Assembly (NCBI GenBank): GCA_947450695.1
Contig: CANFWV010000008.1
Span: 1 to 64,000 of the forward strand
Reading direction: 5' to 3'
DNA length: 64,000 nucleotides
Origin: Comamonadaceae bacterium
Lineage (GTDB): Bacteria; Pseudomonadota; Gammaproteobacteria; Burkholderiales; Burkholderiaceae_C
Part shown: in pieces, positions 25,945-35,391 of the stretch
Layout: each line of letters opens with the position of its first letter
How positions within the stretch are numbered: position 1 is the first letter of the stretch
Notes under the pieces: model-generated
Databases searched by the model: none
Told to the model about the DNA's origin: nothing
What the model saw: the letters and a program-made list of their open reading frames with translations, nothing else
Position numbers and translations under genes: made by a program

Positions 25945-27099
25945 TCAGGACTGGATCAGCCGTTTCGACTTGGCGATCGACATCAAAATACCAACCGCCA
26001 GCCCCAGCGTGACCATCGCTGTCCCACCGTAGCTGATGAAGGGCAACGGGACGCCGACCACCGGCAAAATGCCGCTGACCATGCCCATGTTGACGAACGC
26101 ATAGGTGAAGAAAATCATCGTCACCGCACCTGCCAGCAGACGGGCAAACAGCGTCGGCGCATCCAGCGCAATAGACAGCCCGCGCAAGATCAAGAAAATG
26201 AAGCCACCGATCAGCAGCAGGTTGCCCAACAGCCCGAACTCTTCTGAAAAGGCTGCAAAAATGAAGTCGGTGGTGCGCTCGGGGATGAACTCCAGATGAG
26301 TTTGCGTCCCAGCCATGAAGCCCTTACCGAAAATACCGCCAGAGCCAATCGCGATCATCCCCTGAATGATGTGAAAGCCACGACCCAGCGGGTCACGCGT
26401 TGGGTCTAGCAAGGTGCAGATGCGCTGCTGTTGGTAGTCATGCAGTATCGGCCAACGCATACCGTCAGCGCAAAGCTGCGGCTCAAACCACACCACCAAG
26501 GCAACGGCAATCAAACCGAGCAAGACCGGCGGAACGATGAGCCGCCAACTCAAGCCGGCAAAAAAAATCACCGCCAACCCAGCAGCCAGCACCAGCAGCG
26601 AGGTGCCCAGATCAGGCTGTTTCATGATGAGACCAACGGGCACCAACAACAACAGACCCGCGGCCAAGAAATCTAGTGGTCGCAACTGCCCTTCACGCTT
26701 CTGGAACCACCAAGCGAGCATCAGCGGCATAGCAATTTTCAGAATTTCACTGGGCTGGATCACCACGCCGAGATTGATCCAGCGTTTGGCGCCTTTTTTG
26801 GTCACACCGAAAACCGCAACGGCGACCAACAGCGCCACGCCCAAAATATAGAGCGGCACCGCAAACGCCATCAACCGCTGCGGCGGCACCTGCGCGACCA
26901 CAAACATGATGGCCCCGGCAATCAGCATGTTGCGGCCATGGTCGACAAAACGGGTGCCATGGTCATACCCCGAGGAATACATGATCAGCAGCCCGGCACA
27001 CGCCAACAAAAAAACCGCGAACGCCAACGGCCCATCAAAACCCTCAAACAGGGGCGCGACTCGACGCAACAAAGAGGGTTTTTCAAAAATGACGGCCAT
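25945..27099 (-). CDS. rodA: RodA, SEDS peptidoglycan glycosyltransferase (elongation)
   Basis: Polytopic SEDS-family polymerase that works with PBP2 in lateral wall growth. 384 residues from ATG 27099 (MAVIFEKPSLL); the frame continues upstream without evidence. About ten membrane segments, with the SEDS signature GFHIIQGMIAIGSGGIFGKG and C-terminal PFISYGGTAM. Compared with ftsW at 45535-46779, this copy has the RodA-like C-terminus. No mrdA/PBP2 or mreBCD is next to it. Divergent from the esterase gene with 32 bp between starts. Confidence 0.94.
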   Translation of the reverse strand: MAVIFEKPSLLRRVAPLFEGFDGPLAFAVFLLACAGLLIMYSSGYDHGTRFVDHGRNMLIAGAIMFVVAQVPPQRLMAFAVPLYILGVALLVAVAVFGVTKKGAKRWINLGVVIQPSEILKIAMPLMLAWWFQKREGQLRPLDFLAAGLLLLVPVGLIMKQPDLGTSLLVLAAGLAVIFFAGLSWRLIVPPVLLGLIAVALVVWFEPQLCADGMRWPILHDYQQQRICTLLDPTRDPLGRGFHIIQGMIAIGSGGIFGKGFMAGTQTHLEFIPERTTDFIFAAFSEEFGLLGNLLLIGGFIFLILRGLSIALDAPTLFARLLAGAVTMIFFTYAFVNMGMVSGILPVVGVPLPFISYGGTAMVTLGLAVGILMSIAKSKRLIQS

Positions 27100-27131
27100 G
27101 TCTAAATTATCCGTCAAGCTACCATGGCCCC

Positions 27132-27716
27132 ATGACCACGACACACTTGCTTTACCTGCACGGTTTTCGCTCTTCGCCGCGCTCCATGAAGGCCAAGAAA
27201 ATGGCCGATGCCGTTCAGTCCCGCCACCCGCAGGTGCATTGGTGCTGCCCTCAGTTGCCCCCCTCACCCAAAGAAGCCACGGCCTTGCTGATGGAATGCA
27301 TAGCAGACTGGCCAGCCCAAAACATGGCTGTCGTCGGCTCGTCGTTGGGCGGGTTTTATGCGACCTGGATCGCCGCGCAAACCGGCTGCAGAGCCGTCTT
27401 ACTGAATCCGGCGGTCGACCCGGCGCGAGACTTGAGCCGTTACATCGGTGAACAAACCAGCTGGCATAACCCGCTGGAGATTTTTTTCTTCAAACCCGAA
27501 TTTGTACAGGAGCTGCGCGACCTCCAGGCTGGTCCCTTGCCGCACCCCGAACGTTTGCTGGCAATCATCGCCAAGGGCGACGAAGTGCTGGACTGGCGCG
27601 AAATGAGCACTCACTACGCTGCCGCCCACTTGAAACTGCTTGAAGGCAGCGACCACGCCCTCAGCGATTTCGACGCCCACTTGGACGAAGTTATGGGCTT
27701 TTTAGACTTGGCCTGA
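27132..27716 (+). CDS. YqiA/YcfP-family alpha/beta-hydrolase (esterase)
   Basis: 194 residues, small alpha/beta hydrolase without a signal peptide. HGFRSSPRSMKAKKM near the start, nucleophile elbow GSSLGGFYA (catalytic Ser), and the C-terminal GDEVLDW and GSDHALSDF supply the acid and His of a plausible triad. YqiA-type proteins are esterases of short acyl substrates in vitro; the natural substrate is unknown. 41 bases before the ribonuclease gene, so probably co-transcribed. Confidence 0.85.
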   Translation: MTTTHLLYLHGFRSSPRSMKAKKMADAVQSRHPQVHWCCPQLPPSPKEATALLMECIADWPAQNMAVVGSSLGGFYATWIAAQTGCRAVLLNPAVDPARDLSRYIGEQTSWHNPLEIFFFKPEFVQELRDLQAGPLPHPERLLAIIAKGDEVLDWREMSTHYAAAHLKLLEGSDHALSDFDAHLDEVMGFLDLA

Positions 27717-27757
27717 AGCCGCCTTGCAGGGCCAAGGCCCATGGGACAATTCGGCGC

Positions 27758-29842
27758 ATGCACACATTGTTTGAAGAAGCCGGCAAATTTCTGGCCGGCC
27801 GTATCCTGTCGGAATCCGACGCCTCGCTCCAGGTCGAACTCGACTCGGGCAAACGGGTCAAGGTCAAAGCTGCCCACGCCCTGCTGAAGTTTGAAAAACC
27901 CGCGCCAGCCGAATTGGTCGCTAAAGGCCAGTTGCTGAGTCTGGAGATTGACCTCGACTTGGCTTGGGAATTCGCCAGCGACGAAGAATTCGGTTTTGCC
28001 GATCTGGCACGTGACTATTTCAGCGCCGACCCCAGCCAAGCCCCCAGCATTGAGCAACAGGCCGCTGCTTTATTTAGGTTGTTTGAGTCGCCGCACTACT
28101 TTCGCCGCGCCGGCAAAGGTCGCTTCAAAAAAGCCCCAGCCGACATCCTGCAACTGGCGCTGGCCGGTATCGAGAAGAAAAAACAACTTGCCGCGCAAAT
28201 CACCGCTTGGGCCGAAGCACTGGCGCAAGGCCAATGCCCGGACCCTGTGCGCGAGCAGCTTTACAAGATTCTCTTCAAGCCCGACAAAAACAGCCCGGAA
28301 TACAAAGCCGTGGTCGAAGCGGCCCGTGCCACGCATTTGCAAGCGCTGGACTTGCTGCAGCGCGCCGGCGCGATCGCCTCGGCGTACCAGTTTCACTGGA
28401 AGCGGTTCTTGTTCGAGAATTTTCCCAAAGGCACCGGCTTCCCAGCCTTGCAAGCGCCGGCTGCGCCGGACGAATTGCCCTTGGCCGATGTGCAGGCTTT
28501 TTCCATCGACGACTCAAGCACCACGGAGATTGACGACGCGCTGTCAGTGCAAGGCCTCGGCAGCGGCACCATCACCTTGGGCATTCACATTGCAGCGCCC
28601 GGACTCGCAGTGCACCCCGGCAGCGCCATCGACGCGCTCGGTCGGGCGCGCTTGTCGACGGTCTACATGCCCGGCTACAAACTGACCATGCTGCCCGACG
28701 AAGTGGTGCAAAACTACACGCTGCTAGAAGGCCGCAACTGCCCGGCCTTGTCGCTTTACGTCACGCTGGACGAAGCCACGCTGGAGATTCGCGAGACCGT
28801 CACGCGGCTCGACCTAGTGCCGATCATCAGCAACCTGCGCCACGACAAACTCGATACCACCTTCACCGAAGCCTTTTTTGAAACCGCACTGGCCAGCGCC
28901 CCCCCGGCCGACGTCGCCTGGGGCGTGGAGCTGTGCTTTTTGCACCGACTGGCGCGGCACCTCAAGGCGCAGCGCGAAGTGGTCCGCGGCAAGCCGGAAA
29001 ACTTCAACCGGCCCGACTACAACTTCAAACTCGACAACCCGGGCGGCGGCGAACCGCAGGGCGACGAGGCCGTCAGCATCAGCATTCGCCAACGCGGAGC
29101 GCCGCTTGATTTAATCGTTGCTGAGGCCATGATTTTGGCCAACAGCACTTGGGGCGAATGGCTGGCCGAGCATGGCGTGCCGGGCATTTACCGCAGCCAG
29201 GCCAGCATGGCACCGGGCGTTAAAGTGCGCATGGGCACCAAGGCCTTGCCGCACGCCGGCATTGGCGTCAAAAGCTACGCCTGGAGCACCTCACCGCTAC
29301 GCCGTTATGTCGATTTGGTGAACCAGTGGCAGATCATTTCTTGCGTGCGACACGGCCGCACCGCTGCACTGGCCGCACCGTTCAAGCAACGCGACACCGA
29401 ACTCTTCGCCATCATCTCGGGCTTCGATGCGGCCTACAGCGCGTACAACGGTTTTCAGTCAGGCATCGAGCGTTACTGGACACTCAAGTACCTGCAGCAA
29501 AACGGCATCACCGAACTCACCGCGACCTTCTTCAAAGACAACCTGGTGCGCGCCGATGACTTGCCGCTGGTGCTGCCGGCAGCGGGCGCGCAAGGCTTGC
29601 CGCGCGGCGCACGGGTGCGGGTCAAGTTGGGCGAGATTGACGAAATTACGCTGGATATTCACAGCACGGTGATTGAGCGTCTGGACACCGAGCCGGAAGC
29701 CGCCGCGGCCGAAGCCGATGACTTGGACTCTGAGGAATCTGAATTTGCCGCAGGACCCATCTCCATCTCCATCTCCATCGCCGTTGACCTGAACGAGCAC
29801 GATAGCGATGCGGCCAATGCCGTCAGCACACCCGCCGCCTAA
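27758..29842 (+). CDS. RNB-domain exoribonuclease (RNase II/R family)
   Basis: 694 residues. N-terminal OB-like region (about 1-240), then the RNB catalytic domain with DDSSTTEIDDALSV (the acidic metal ligands of RNase II/R) and YAWSTSPLRRYVDLVNQWQ, followed by a short S1-like C-terminal region and an acidic/Ser-Ile tail. It is shorter than E. coli RNase R and lacks its lysine-rich tail, so RNase II-like 3'-5' degradation is likely but the exact type is uncertain. Confidence 0.9.
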   Translation: MHTLFEEAGKFLAGRILSESDASLQVELDSGKRVKVKAAHALLKFEKPAPAELVAKGQLLSLEIDLDLAWEFASDEEFGFADLARDYFSADPSQAPSIEQQAAALFRLFESPHYFRRAGKGRFKKAPADILQLALAGIEKKKQLAAQITAWAEALAQGQCPDPVREQLYKILFKPDKNSPEYKAVVEAARATHLQALDLLQRAGAIASAYQFHWKRFLFENFPKGTGFPALQAPAAPDELPLADVQAFSIDDSSTTEIDDALSVQGLGSGTITLGIHIAAPGLAVHPGSAIDALGRARLSTVYMPGYKLTMLPDEVVQNYTLLEGRNCPALSLYVTLDEATLEIRETVTRLDLVPIISNLRHDKLDTTFTEAFFETALASAPPADVAWGVELCFLHRLARHLKAQREVVRGKPENFNRPDYNFKLDNPGGGEPQGDEAVSISIRQRGAPLDLIVAEAMILANSTWGEWLAEHGVPGIYRSQASMAPGVKVRMGTKALPHAGIGVKSYAWSTSPLRRYVDLVNQWQIISCVRHGRTAALAAPFKQRDTELFAIISGFDAAYSAYNGFQSGIERYWTLKYLQQNGITELTATFFKDNLVRADDLPLVLPAAGAQGLPRGARVRVKLGEIDEITLDIHSTVIERLDTEPEAAAAEADDLDSEESEFAAGPISISISIAVDLNEHDSDAANAVSTPAA

Positions 29843-29872
29843 ACTGCAGCGCCTCACTGCAGCAGCTCATCC

Positions 29873-30739
29873 ATGAAATCGCCCGGCACCTTGCAACTGG
29901 CCTTGGGCGTTTCAGTGCTGCTGCACGCCCTGCTGCTGGCCGTGCGATGGGTCGACCCGGCGCAATTTGACCGGATTTTTCAGGACACGCCTCTGGAAGT
30001 GATTTTGGTCAACAGCAAGGCGAACGAACGGCCCGACAAAGCCAAAGCCATTGCGCAGTTTTCACTGGCCGGCGGCGGCGACTTGGACAAGGGCCGCGCC
30101 TCATCGCCGTTGCCCCCTTCAACGCCTTTATCCCCTTCGGCCTTGACTGATTTGGGCGACCACACGGAGGCAGTCAAGCGCAAGATCGAGTCAATGCAGG
30201 CGCAGCAAATGCAGTTGCTGACGCAAATTAAACAACAGCTTGCCGCGATGCCGCCGCCGATTGTCACGCGCATGGCGCAAGTCCCGGCACAGGCCGAGCG
30301 TGAAGAAAAACGTCGGCAACTGATCAACCTCCTGGCCGAGATCGAAAAACGCATTAACGCCGAAAACGAACGCCCCAAAAAACGTTACATCAGCCCGGCC
30401 ACCCGCGAAGCAGCTTACGCGCTGTATTACGACCGCTTGCGACGCAAGATTGAAAGCCAGGGCACGACCGCCTTTCCAGCGCTCGAAGGTCAAAAACTCT
30501 ACGGTGAACTCACGATGGCTCTGACGGTTAATGTCGACGGCCAACTGCTGGCCACTGAAATCATGCAAAGCTCGGGTAACCTCACGCTCGACCGACAAGC
30601 GCAAAGCATCGCCCTGCGGTCTGGTCCTTTTGGAAGGTTCACACCAGAGATGCGTCGCCAAGCCGACCAAATTGTGGTGGTTTCGCGGTTTACCTTCACG
30701 CGCGACGACACACTGCAAACCCGACTCAGCCAACGCTGA
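29873..30739 (+). CDS. TonB-like energy-transducer protein
   Basis: 288 residues: N-terminal membrane anchor (LALGVSVLLHALLLAV, ~8-23), a middle Gln/Pro-containing and coiled-coil-prone periplasmic spacer (about 75-170), and a C-terminal TonB-type domain with YYDRLRRKIE, TMALTVNVDGQLL and SIALRSGPFGRF. No exbB/exbD is adjacent, so the energising partner and receptor are unknown; it could equally be a periplasm-spanning structural protein of this fold. It begins 30 bases after the RNB gene. Confidence 0.8.
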   Translation: MKSPGTLQLALGVSVLLHALLLAVRWVDPAQFDRIFQDTPLEVILVNSKANERPDKAKAIAQFSLAGGGDLDKGRASSPLPPSTPLSPSALTDLGDHTEAVKRKIESMQAQQMQLLTQIKQQLAAMPPPIVTRMAQVPAQAEREEKRRQLINLLAEIEKRINAENERPKKRYISPATREAAYALYYDRLRRKIESQGTTAFPALEGQKLYGELTMALTVNVDGQLLATEIMQSSGNLTLDRQAQSIALRSGPFGRFTPEMRRQADQIVVVSRFTFTRDDTLQTRLSQR

Positions 30740-30759
30740 TCCAAAACGAGCAAGAAAAA

Positions 30760-30846
30760 ATGAACCGAGACGTCGACATGTGTAAATACACCGCCCGCAA
30801 AACATCTGCGCTGGTGCTGCACGACATGCGGACGGCACACTCATGA
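30760..30846 (+). CDS. Possible 28-codon ORF overlapping the mtgA start
   Basis: An ATG frame of 28 residues fills most of the 103-base tonB-mtgA gap and its TGA (30844-30846) overlaps the mtgA ATG at 30843, as in translational coupling. The sequence (MNRDVDMCKYTARK...) matches nothing I know and has no clear ribosome site. It may be chance; listed because the overlap is the same style as the other gene junctions here. Confidence 0.25.
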   Translation: MNRDVDMCKYTARKTSALVLHDMRTAHS

Positions 30847-31667
30847 GCCTCGCTTTAAAAGCACTGCTGCGGCCGCTGTTCAAACTGCTCATGTTGCTGC
30901 TCGTGGCGTTGCTCATGCTGCAACTTTATTTTGTAGGCCGTATTGCGCTGATGGCCATCAGCGCAACGGAGTCCACAGCGTTTCAACGCTCAGAAATTTA
31001 CCGCGTTGTGAGCACCAGCGGGGCGCTCAAATGGAGCCAGCGCTGGGTCCCTTATGCGCAAATTTCCGTGAATCTGAAGCGCGCCGTGATCGCATCGGAA
31101 GACGCCAGCTTCACCGAGCATGACGGGCTCGATCTGGAAGCACTTGAAAAAGCATGGGGGAAAAATGCTGTGGCCGAGCAACGCGCGCAAAAGCAAGCGG
31201 ACCGAATCGCAGCAGACATCGCCAAGCGTCAGCAAGGTAAAAAATCCAGTATTTTTAGCGCCGCCCCAACACCTCCCAAACTTCTCACAAATGGGCCAAA
31301 GATCATCGGCGGCTCAACCATCACCCAGCAACTTGCCAAAAATCTTTTTCTCTCTGGCGAACGCACCCTGCTGCGTAAAAGTGAAGAACTTGTGCTCACG
31401 CTACTGCTCGAAGCGATACTCAATAAGCAACGGATTTTGGAAATTTATCTCAACAACGTCGAGTGGGGTGAAGGCATTTTTGGCGCCGAAGCTGCGGCCC
31501 AGCACTACTTCCGTAAACCCGCCTCCAGACTCACCCCCTACGAAGCTGCGCGACTGGCGGTGATGCTGCCGCGCCCGCGTTATTTCGAGACCCGACCCAA
31601 CTCAGACTACCTGGCCTCACGCGCCAACACCATCGTCGCGCGCATGGGCGGGGTGGACGTACCCTGA
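30843..31667 (+). CDS. mtgA: MtgA, monofunctional peptidoglycan glycosyltransferase
   Basis: GT51 transglycosylase that polymerises lipid II without a transpeptidase domain. 274 residues: N-terminal membrane anchor ([15 protein letters not shown] region, ~14-30), the catalytic Glu in [30 protein letters not shown], and the later [10 protein letters not shown] motif. Between the EDASF and GGSTITQQ motifs there is a lysine/alanine/glutamine-rich insertion of about 40 residues ([19 protein letters not shown]...) absent from E. coli MtgA. The TGA at 31665-31667 overlaps the ruvC ATG. Confidence 0.94.
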   Translation: MSLALKALLRPLFKLLMLLLVALLMLQLYFVGRIALMAISATESTAFQRSEIYRVVSTSGALKWSQRWVPYAQISVNLKRAVIASEDASFTEHDGLDLEALEKAWGKNAVAEQRAQKQADRIAADIAKRQQGKKSSIFSAAPTPPKLLTNGPKIIGGSTITQQLAKNLFLSGERTLLRKSEELVLTLLLEAILNKQRILEIYLNNVEWGEGIFGAEAAAQHYFRKPASRLTPYEAARLAVMLPRPRYFETRPNSDYLASRANTIVARMGGVDVP

Positions 31668-32215
31668 TGCGTATCTTAGGCATTGACCCCGGGCTGCAAA
31701 TCGCCGGTTTTGGCGTCATCGATGTCGATGGCCAAACTCTGACTTATGTTGCCAGCGGCACCATCAAAACCACACACATGGTGGGCGGCCCATTGCCGGC
31801 AAGACTCAAGGTGTTGTTTGACGGCGTGCGTGAAGTGGTCGCCCGCTACCAGCCCGATCAAGCTTCCATCGAAATCGTTTTTGTCAACGTCAACCCGCAA
31901 GCCACCTTGCTGCTGGGTCAAGCCCGCGGTGCTTGCATCACCGCGCTGGTAGCCAGTGATTTACCAGTGAGTGAATACACCGCCTTGCAAATGAAAAAAG
32001 CCGTAGCGGGCTACGGCAAAGCGGGCAAAGCAGAAGTGCAAGAAATGGTGATGCGCTTACTCAAGCTGCCGTCATTGCCTGGCAAAGACGCTGCCGACGC
32101 CTTGGGTCTGGCCATCACTCACGCGCACGTGGGGCCAGCTATGGCCAGGCTGGCGAAAGCCAGCGGTCTGGGCGGAAAAATGGACGGGGCTTATCGGGAT
32201 GGGCGCAGCCGGTAG
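31667..32215 (+). CDS. ruvC: RuvC, Holliday-junction resolvase
   Basis: 182 residues, DEDD endonuclease that cuts Holliday junctions with RuvAB. The acidic site is complete: Asp of ILGIDPGL, Glu of [10 protein letters not shown], and the two Asp in [11 protein letters not shown]. Unlike many bacteria ruvA and ruvB are not adjacent. It overlaps mtgA by one base and is followed by a 236-bp gap and an unrelated GntR gene, which marks the start of the accessory stretch. Confidence 0.95.
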   Translation: MRILGIDPGLQIAGFGVIDVDGQTLTYVASGTIKTTHMVGGPLPARLKVLFDGVREVVARYQPDQASIEIVFVNVNPQATLLLGQARGACITALVASDLPVSEYTALQMKKAVAGYGKAGKAEVQEMVMRLLKLPSLPGKDAADALGLAITHAHVGPAMARLAKASGLGGKMDGAYRDGRSR

Positions 32216-32409
32216 CTTTCTTCCATGAAGCGAAACTTGCGACTGGGCTGCGTTCACATGATTTTTATGCACCGGATGCGATCACAAGTGTTGGCGTCCA
32301 TGCTTCCGTCTGATCCGAAAGCTCAAATTTAACGCCTGCTGAAAATCCATTGACGCGCCTTCAGTTTTTGACGCTTCATTGAAAATTTCACTGATTTTGT
32401 CCATCAATC

Positions 32410-32430
32410 TTGTATATCAGATTTGTACAA
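32410..32430. promoter_or_regulatory. Candidate GntR-type operator
   Basis: TTGTA (32410-32414) and TACAA (32426-32430) are symmetrical around an 11-base spacer, and the right half is itself the 8-bp palindrome TTGTACAA. It lies 22-42 bases before the GntR-family ATG, where an autoregulatory site would be. FadR-subfamily operators are short TTGTAYACAA-like palindromes, so the match is suggestive only. Confidence 0.45.
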
Positions 32431-32451
32431 CAGGTGTAAAATTTGCCTCAA

Positions 32452-33126
32452 ATGACAACAGCCGCAGAAATCAGTGAGCGCATTACCGAATCGGTGATGG
32501 CGCAGAAACTCGCCCCGGGTGCCCGCCTAGGGGAGCAGCAACTGGCTCTTTTGTTCAATTGCAGTCGCACGACAGTGCGTGAGGCGCTGATCCGGTTGGC
32601 CGCACGCGGGATTGTCACTGTTAGCAGTCGGCGCGGCTGGTATGTAGTCGAACTCTCAGTAAACGACGCTAGAGAAGCGTTTGAAGCACGCGAAGTCATC
32701 GAGATGGGACTGATTCGCCGAACGCAGGTGGTCAGTAAAGCTGCGTTAAAGAGGCTCAAGAACCACATAGCCCGTCAAAAGGCCGCAGCCAGCGGGAGTG
32801 ATGTCGGCCTGCGAAGCTTTTTACTGGCAGATTTTCACGTTTGCTTAGCGGAATGTCTCGGCAACAACTTACTGGCTGAAGCCGTGCGGGACATGACGGC
32901 TCGAACGATCCTTATTGCCATGCTGAGTCAGTCCTCGGTGGAAGCTGAGCAGTCTTGCCAAGAACACTTTTTGATCGTGCAGGCGCTTGAAAACCAAGAT
33001 TTTATTTTGGCTGAAAAACTGATGCAAGCGCACATTGGCGACTCTCAGTCCAGGCTCAATCCGGGTTCAGCTGCCTATGACCCCTTGTCCGAATTGCGCA
33101 ACGCACTAAGCCCCATGAAAACCTAA
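32452..33126 (+). CDS. GntR-family (FadR/FCD subfamily) transcriptional regulator
   Basis: 224 residues from ATG 32452 (a TTG at 32443 is possible). Winged-helix domain about 4-70 with LGEQQLALLFNCSRTTVREALIRLAARGIV, then an all-helical FCD effector domain (about 75-210) with the metal/ligand His pattern in DFHVCLAECLGN, EHFLIVQALENQ and AHIGDSQSR. By position it probably controls the following amino-acid importer and asparaginase genes and itself. The ligand may be an amino acid or dicarboxylate (inference). Confidence 0.88.
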   Translation: MTTAAEISERITESVMAQKLAPGARLGEQQLALLFNCSRTTVREALIRLAARGIVTVSSRRGWYVVELSVNDAREAFEAREVIEMGLIRRTQVVSKAALKRLKNHIARQKAAASGSDVGLRSFLLADFHVCLAECLGNNLLAEAVRDMTARTILIAMLSQSSVEAEQSCQEHFLIVQALENQDFILAEKLMQAHIGDSQSRLNPGSAAYDPLSELRNALSPMKT

Positions 33127-33220
33127 TTTAATCGACCTAACACAAGCACTGCACATAAGACTTGTAAGCGAGATTGGATAGCCCTGCAAAAACCCACTGG
33201 TCCACTAACAGAGATACATC

Positions 33221-34012
33221 ATGACTATCAAGAAACGTGCTTTTTGGTTATTTTTGGCCACTTCCGCCTTGCTCCTCTCATCTGTCGTCCATGCGCAAGA
33301 TGCGCTGGATAATATTTTAAAACGCAAGGTTATCAAGGTCGCTGTTCAAACAGACTCTGCACCTTACGGTTACGTTGGCACCGACCTCAAGCCGATCGGC
33401 TTGGACGTTGACATGGCCAATTACATTGGTAAAAAACTGGGCGTAACCGTCGAGTTGGTTGTGGTGGTAAGTTCCAGTCGCATTCCTGCATTGCAAACCA
33501 AAAAAGCAGACCTCGTCATTGCAACCCTTGGCAAGAACCCTGAGCGCGAAAAAGTGATCGACTTCACTTCGGCTTACTCGCCATTTTTCCAGGCCGTGTT
33601 TGGCCCCAAAAATATCCCCGTGAAAAGCTTTGCTGATCTGGCGGGCAAAACTGTCGGCGTCACCCGTGGCGCCATGGAAGATCAGGAATTGGGCAAGGTA
33701 GCGCCCTCAAGCACAGAGACGAAACGCTTTGAAGACTTCAACGCAACCATTGCGGCCTTTGTGGCAGGCCAAGTGCAATTCATTGCGTTGGGCGCTTCCG
33801 TGGCGGCGAACATGATGACTAAAAATCCGGCGCTCTCGAGTGAATTCAAACTCTTGCTCAAGGACAGCCCTAACTTCATCGGCGTTGCCAAAGGTGAGGA
33901 GAAATTGAGGATCAAGGTCAATGAGATTATTGCGGGCGCCAAAGCCTCTGGTGATCTCGATGCGATGTGCCGCAAGTGGCTGGGCCGTCCGCTGGGTGAC
34001 CTGCCTTTGTAA
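33221..34012 (+). CDS. Periplasmic amino-acid-binding protein (SBP family 3) of an ABC importer
   Basis: 263 residues with a Sec signal peptide (MTIKKRAFWLFLATSALLLSSVVHA, cleavage after AHA-like VHA). The mature part is an SBP_bac_3 fold: VAVQTDSAPYGYVG and IGLDVDMANYIGKKLGV at the start, then KADLVIATLGKNPEREKVIDFTSAY, and GKTVGVTRGAMEDQ. This pattern fits polar amino-acid binders. Given the neighbouring asparaginase gene, Asn/Asp is a reasonable guess but unproven. Confidence 0.9.
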   Translation: MTIKKRAFWLFLATSALLLSSVVHAQDALDNILKRKVIKVAVQTDSAPYGYVGTDLKPIGLDVDMANYIGKKLGVTVELVVVVSSSRIPALQTKKADLVIATLGKNPEREKVIDFTSAYSPFFQAVFGPKNIPVKSFADLAGKTVGVTRGAMEDQELGKVAPSSTETKRFEDFNATIAAFVAGQVQFIALGASVAANMMTKNPALSSEFKLLLKDSPNFIGVAKGEEKLRIKVNEIIAGAKASGDLDAMCRKWLGRPLGDLPL

Positions 34013-34054
34013 CAAGCGGGCCTTTATATCGCACCGAATCATTCAGCTCAATTC

Positions 34055-34744
34055 ATGAAAATACAACTGGACTTTTGGGCGGTGTTGGCTGAATGGCCGA
34101 TTTTGCTTTTGGGCGTTGGCTGGACTTTGGCCCTCACCATCGCTGCCGTGCTGGTGGGAACGTCGCTGGGCATCGCCTGCGCTTGGGTGAGGGCACGTGG
34201 GTTCGGTGACGCCTTGGCGCCGGCTTGGCTCAAAGCCGTTGTGGGCGGATATGTGGAGGCCATCCGCAACACGCCTTTCATCATTCAGCTGTTTTTCATT
34301 TTCTTTGGCTTGCCAGCAATGGGGTTGAAGTTGTCAGCTGAATCCGCGTCCTTTCTTGCCATGACCATCAATCTAGGGGCGTACGCCACGGAAATCATTC
34401 GTGCTGGGCTGGAGTCGACGCCTAAGGGGCAAATCGAAGCATCAGAGAGTTTGGCGCTGAACCGGTGGCAAATTTTCACGCGGGTTGTGCTGCCACCGGC
34501 ATTGAAAAAAATCTGGCCCAGTATGGTCAGCCAAAGCATCATTGTGATGCTGGGGTCCTCTGTATGCGGGCAAATTTCGATACAAGAACTGAGCTATGCG
34601 GCCGACCTGATTCAAAGTCGTAACTTCAGGTCCTTTGAAGCTTTCATCATCATCGGTGGGATTTACCTGATGCTATCGATTTTTTTGCGCGCAGCTCTTA
34701 ATTGGGCAGGAGAAAAACTGATTTTTGGAGGGCGGCCGTCATGA
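34055..34744 (+). CDS. Amino-acid ABC transporter permease 1 (HisM/GlnP type)
   Basis: 229 residues, inner-membrane permease with about five segments. The EAA-like cytoplasmic loop IEASESLALNRWQIFTRVVLPPALKKIWPS couples to the ATPase, and the N-terminal half contains the HisMQ motif EAIRNTPFIIQLFFIFFGLP. Its stop overlaps the next permease ATG at 34741. Confidence 0.9.
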   Translation: MKIQLDFWAVLAEWPILLLGVGWTLALTIAAVLVGTSLGIACAWVRARGFGDALAPAWLKAVVGGYVEAIRNTPFIIQLFFIFFGLPAMGLKLSAESASFLAMTINLGAYATEIIRAGLESTPKGQIEASESLALNRWQIFTRVVLPPALKKIWPSMVSQSIIVMLGSSVCGQISIQELSYAADLIQSRNFRSFEAFIIIGGIYLMLSIFLRAALNWAGEKLIFGGRPS

Positions 34745-35391
34745 CCGAATTCACCTATTGGGACATCCTGCGCAACCTACTTCTCGCAGGGCGTTGGACT
34801 GTTGCCTTGTCTGTCATCGCCTTTGTTGGCGGCGGTGCAATGGGTCTATTTTTGCTGATACTGCGAATGAGCAAGAAGCCAGGTACTGAAGCCTTTGTGG
34901 TGGGCTACGTTCAGTTGTTTCAGGGGATTCCATTATTGGTGCAGTTGTTTTTGGCCTATTACGGGATTGGTCTATTCGGAATCGATACATCACCTTGGGT
35001 CGCTGCCGGGGTTGGGTTAACGCTGTACACCAGTGCATTTTTGACAGAAATCTGGCGCGGATGCATTCTGTCGATACCGCGTGGGCAATGGGAGGCTTCG
35101 CAAAGCTTGGCACTGAACTTTGGTGAGCAACTGCGTCACATCATCTTGCCCCAGGCGCTCAAGATCGCAATCCCTCCAACAGTCGGTTTTTTGGTTCAGG
35201 TGATCAAGGGGACGGCTCTGGCGTCGGTCATCGGTTTCATGGAGTTGACCAAAGTAGGCAAGACCATTGCCAATGCCACGTTCAACCCGTTTCTGGTGTT
35301 TAGTTGTGTGGCTGTCTTCTATTTTTTACTCTGCTACCCAGTCAGCTTGTACGCCAAATACCTTGAAAGGAAGATGAATGTTGACCGTTGA
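34741..35391 (+). CDS. Amino-acid ABC transporter permease 2 (HisQ/GlnP type)
   Basis: 216 residues from ATG 34741 (MTEFTYWDILRNLL), which overlaps the previous stop by four bases; an earlier start at 34702 would lie inside the first permease. Conserved features are VQLFQGIPLLVQLFLAYYG and the EAA loop WEASQSLALNFGEQLRHIILPQALKIAIPP. Pairs with permease 1 as a heterodimer. The ATPase ATG at 35378 overlaps its end. Confidence 0.9.
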   Translation: MTEFTYWDILRNLLLAGRWTVALSVIAFVGGGAMGLFLLILRMSKKPGTEAFVVGYVQLFQGIPLLVQLFLAYYGIGLFGIDTSPWVAAGVGLTLYTSAFLTEIWRGCILSIPRGQWEASQSLALNFGEQLRHIILPQALKIAIPPTVGFLVQVIKGTALASVIGFMELTKVGKTIANATFNPFLVFSCVAVFYFLLCYPVSLYAKYLERKMNVDR

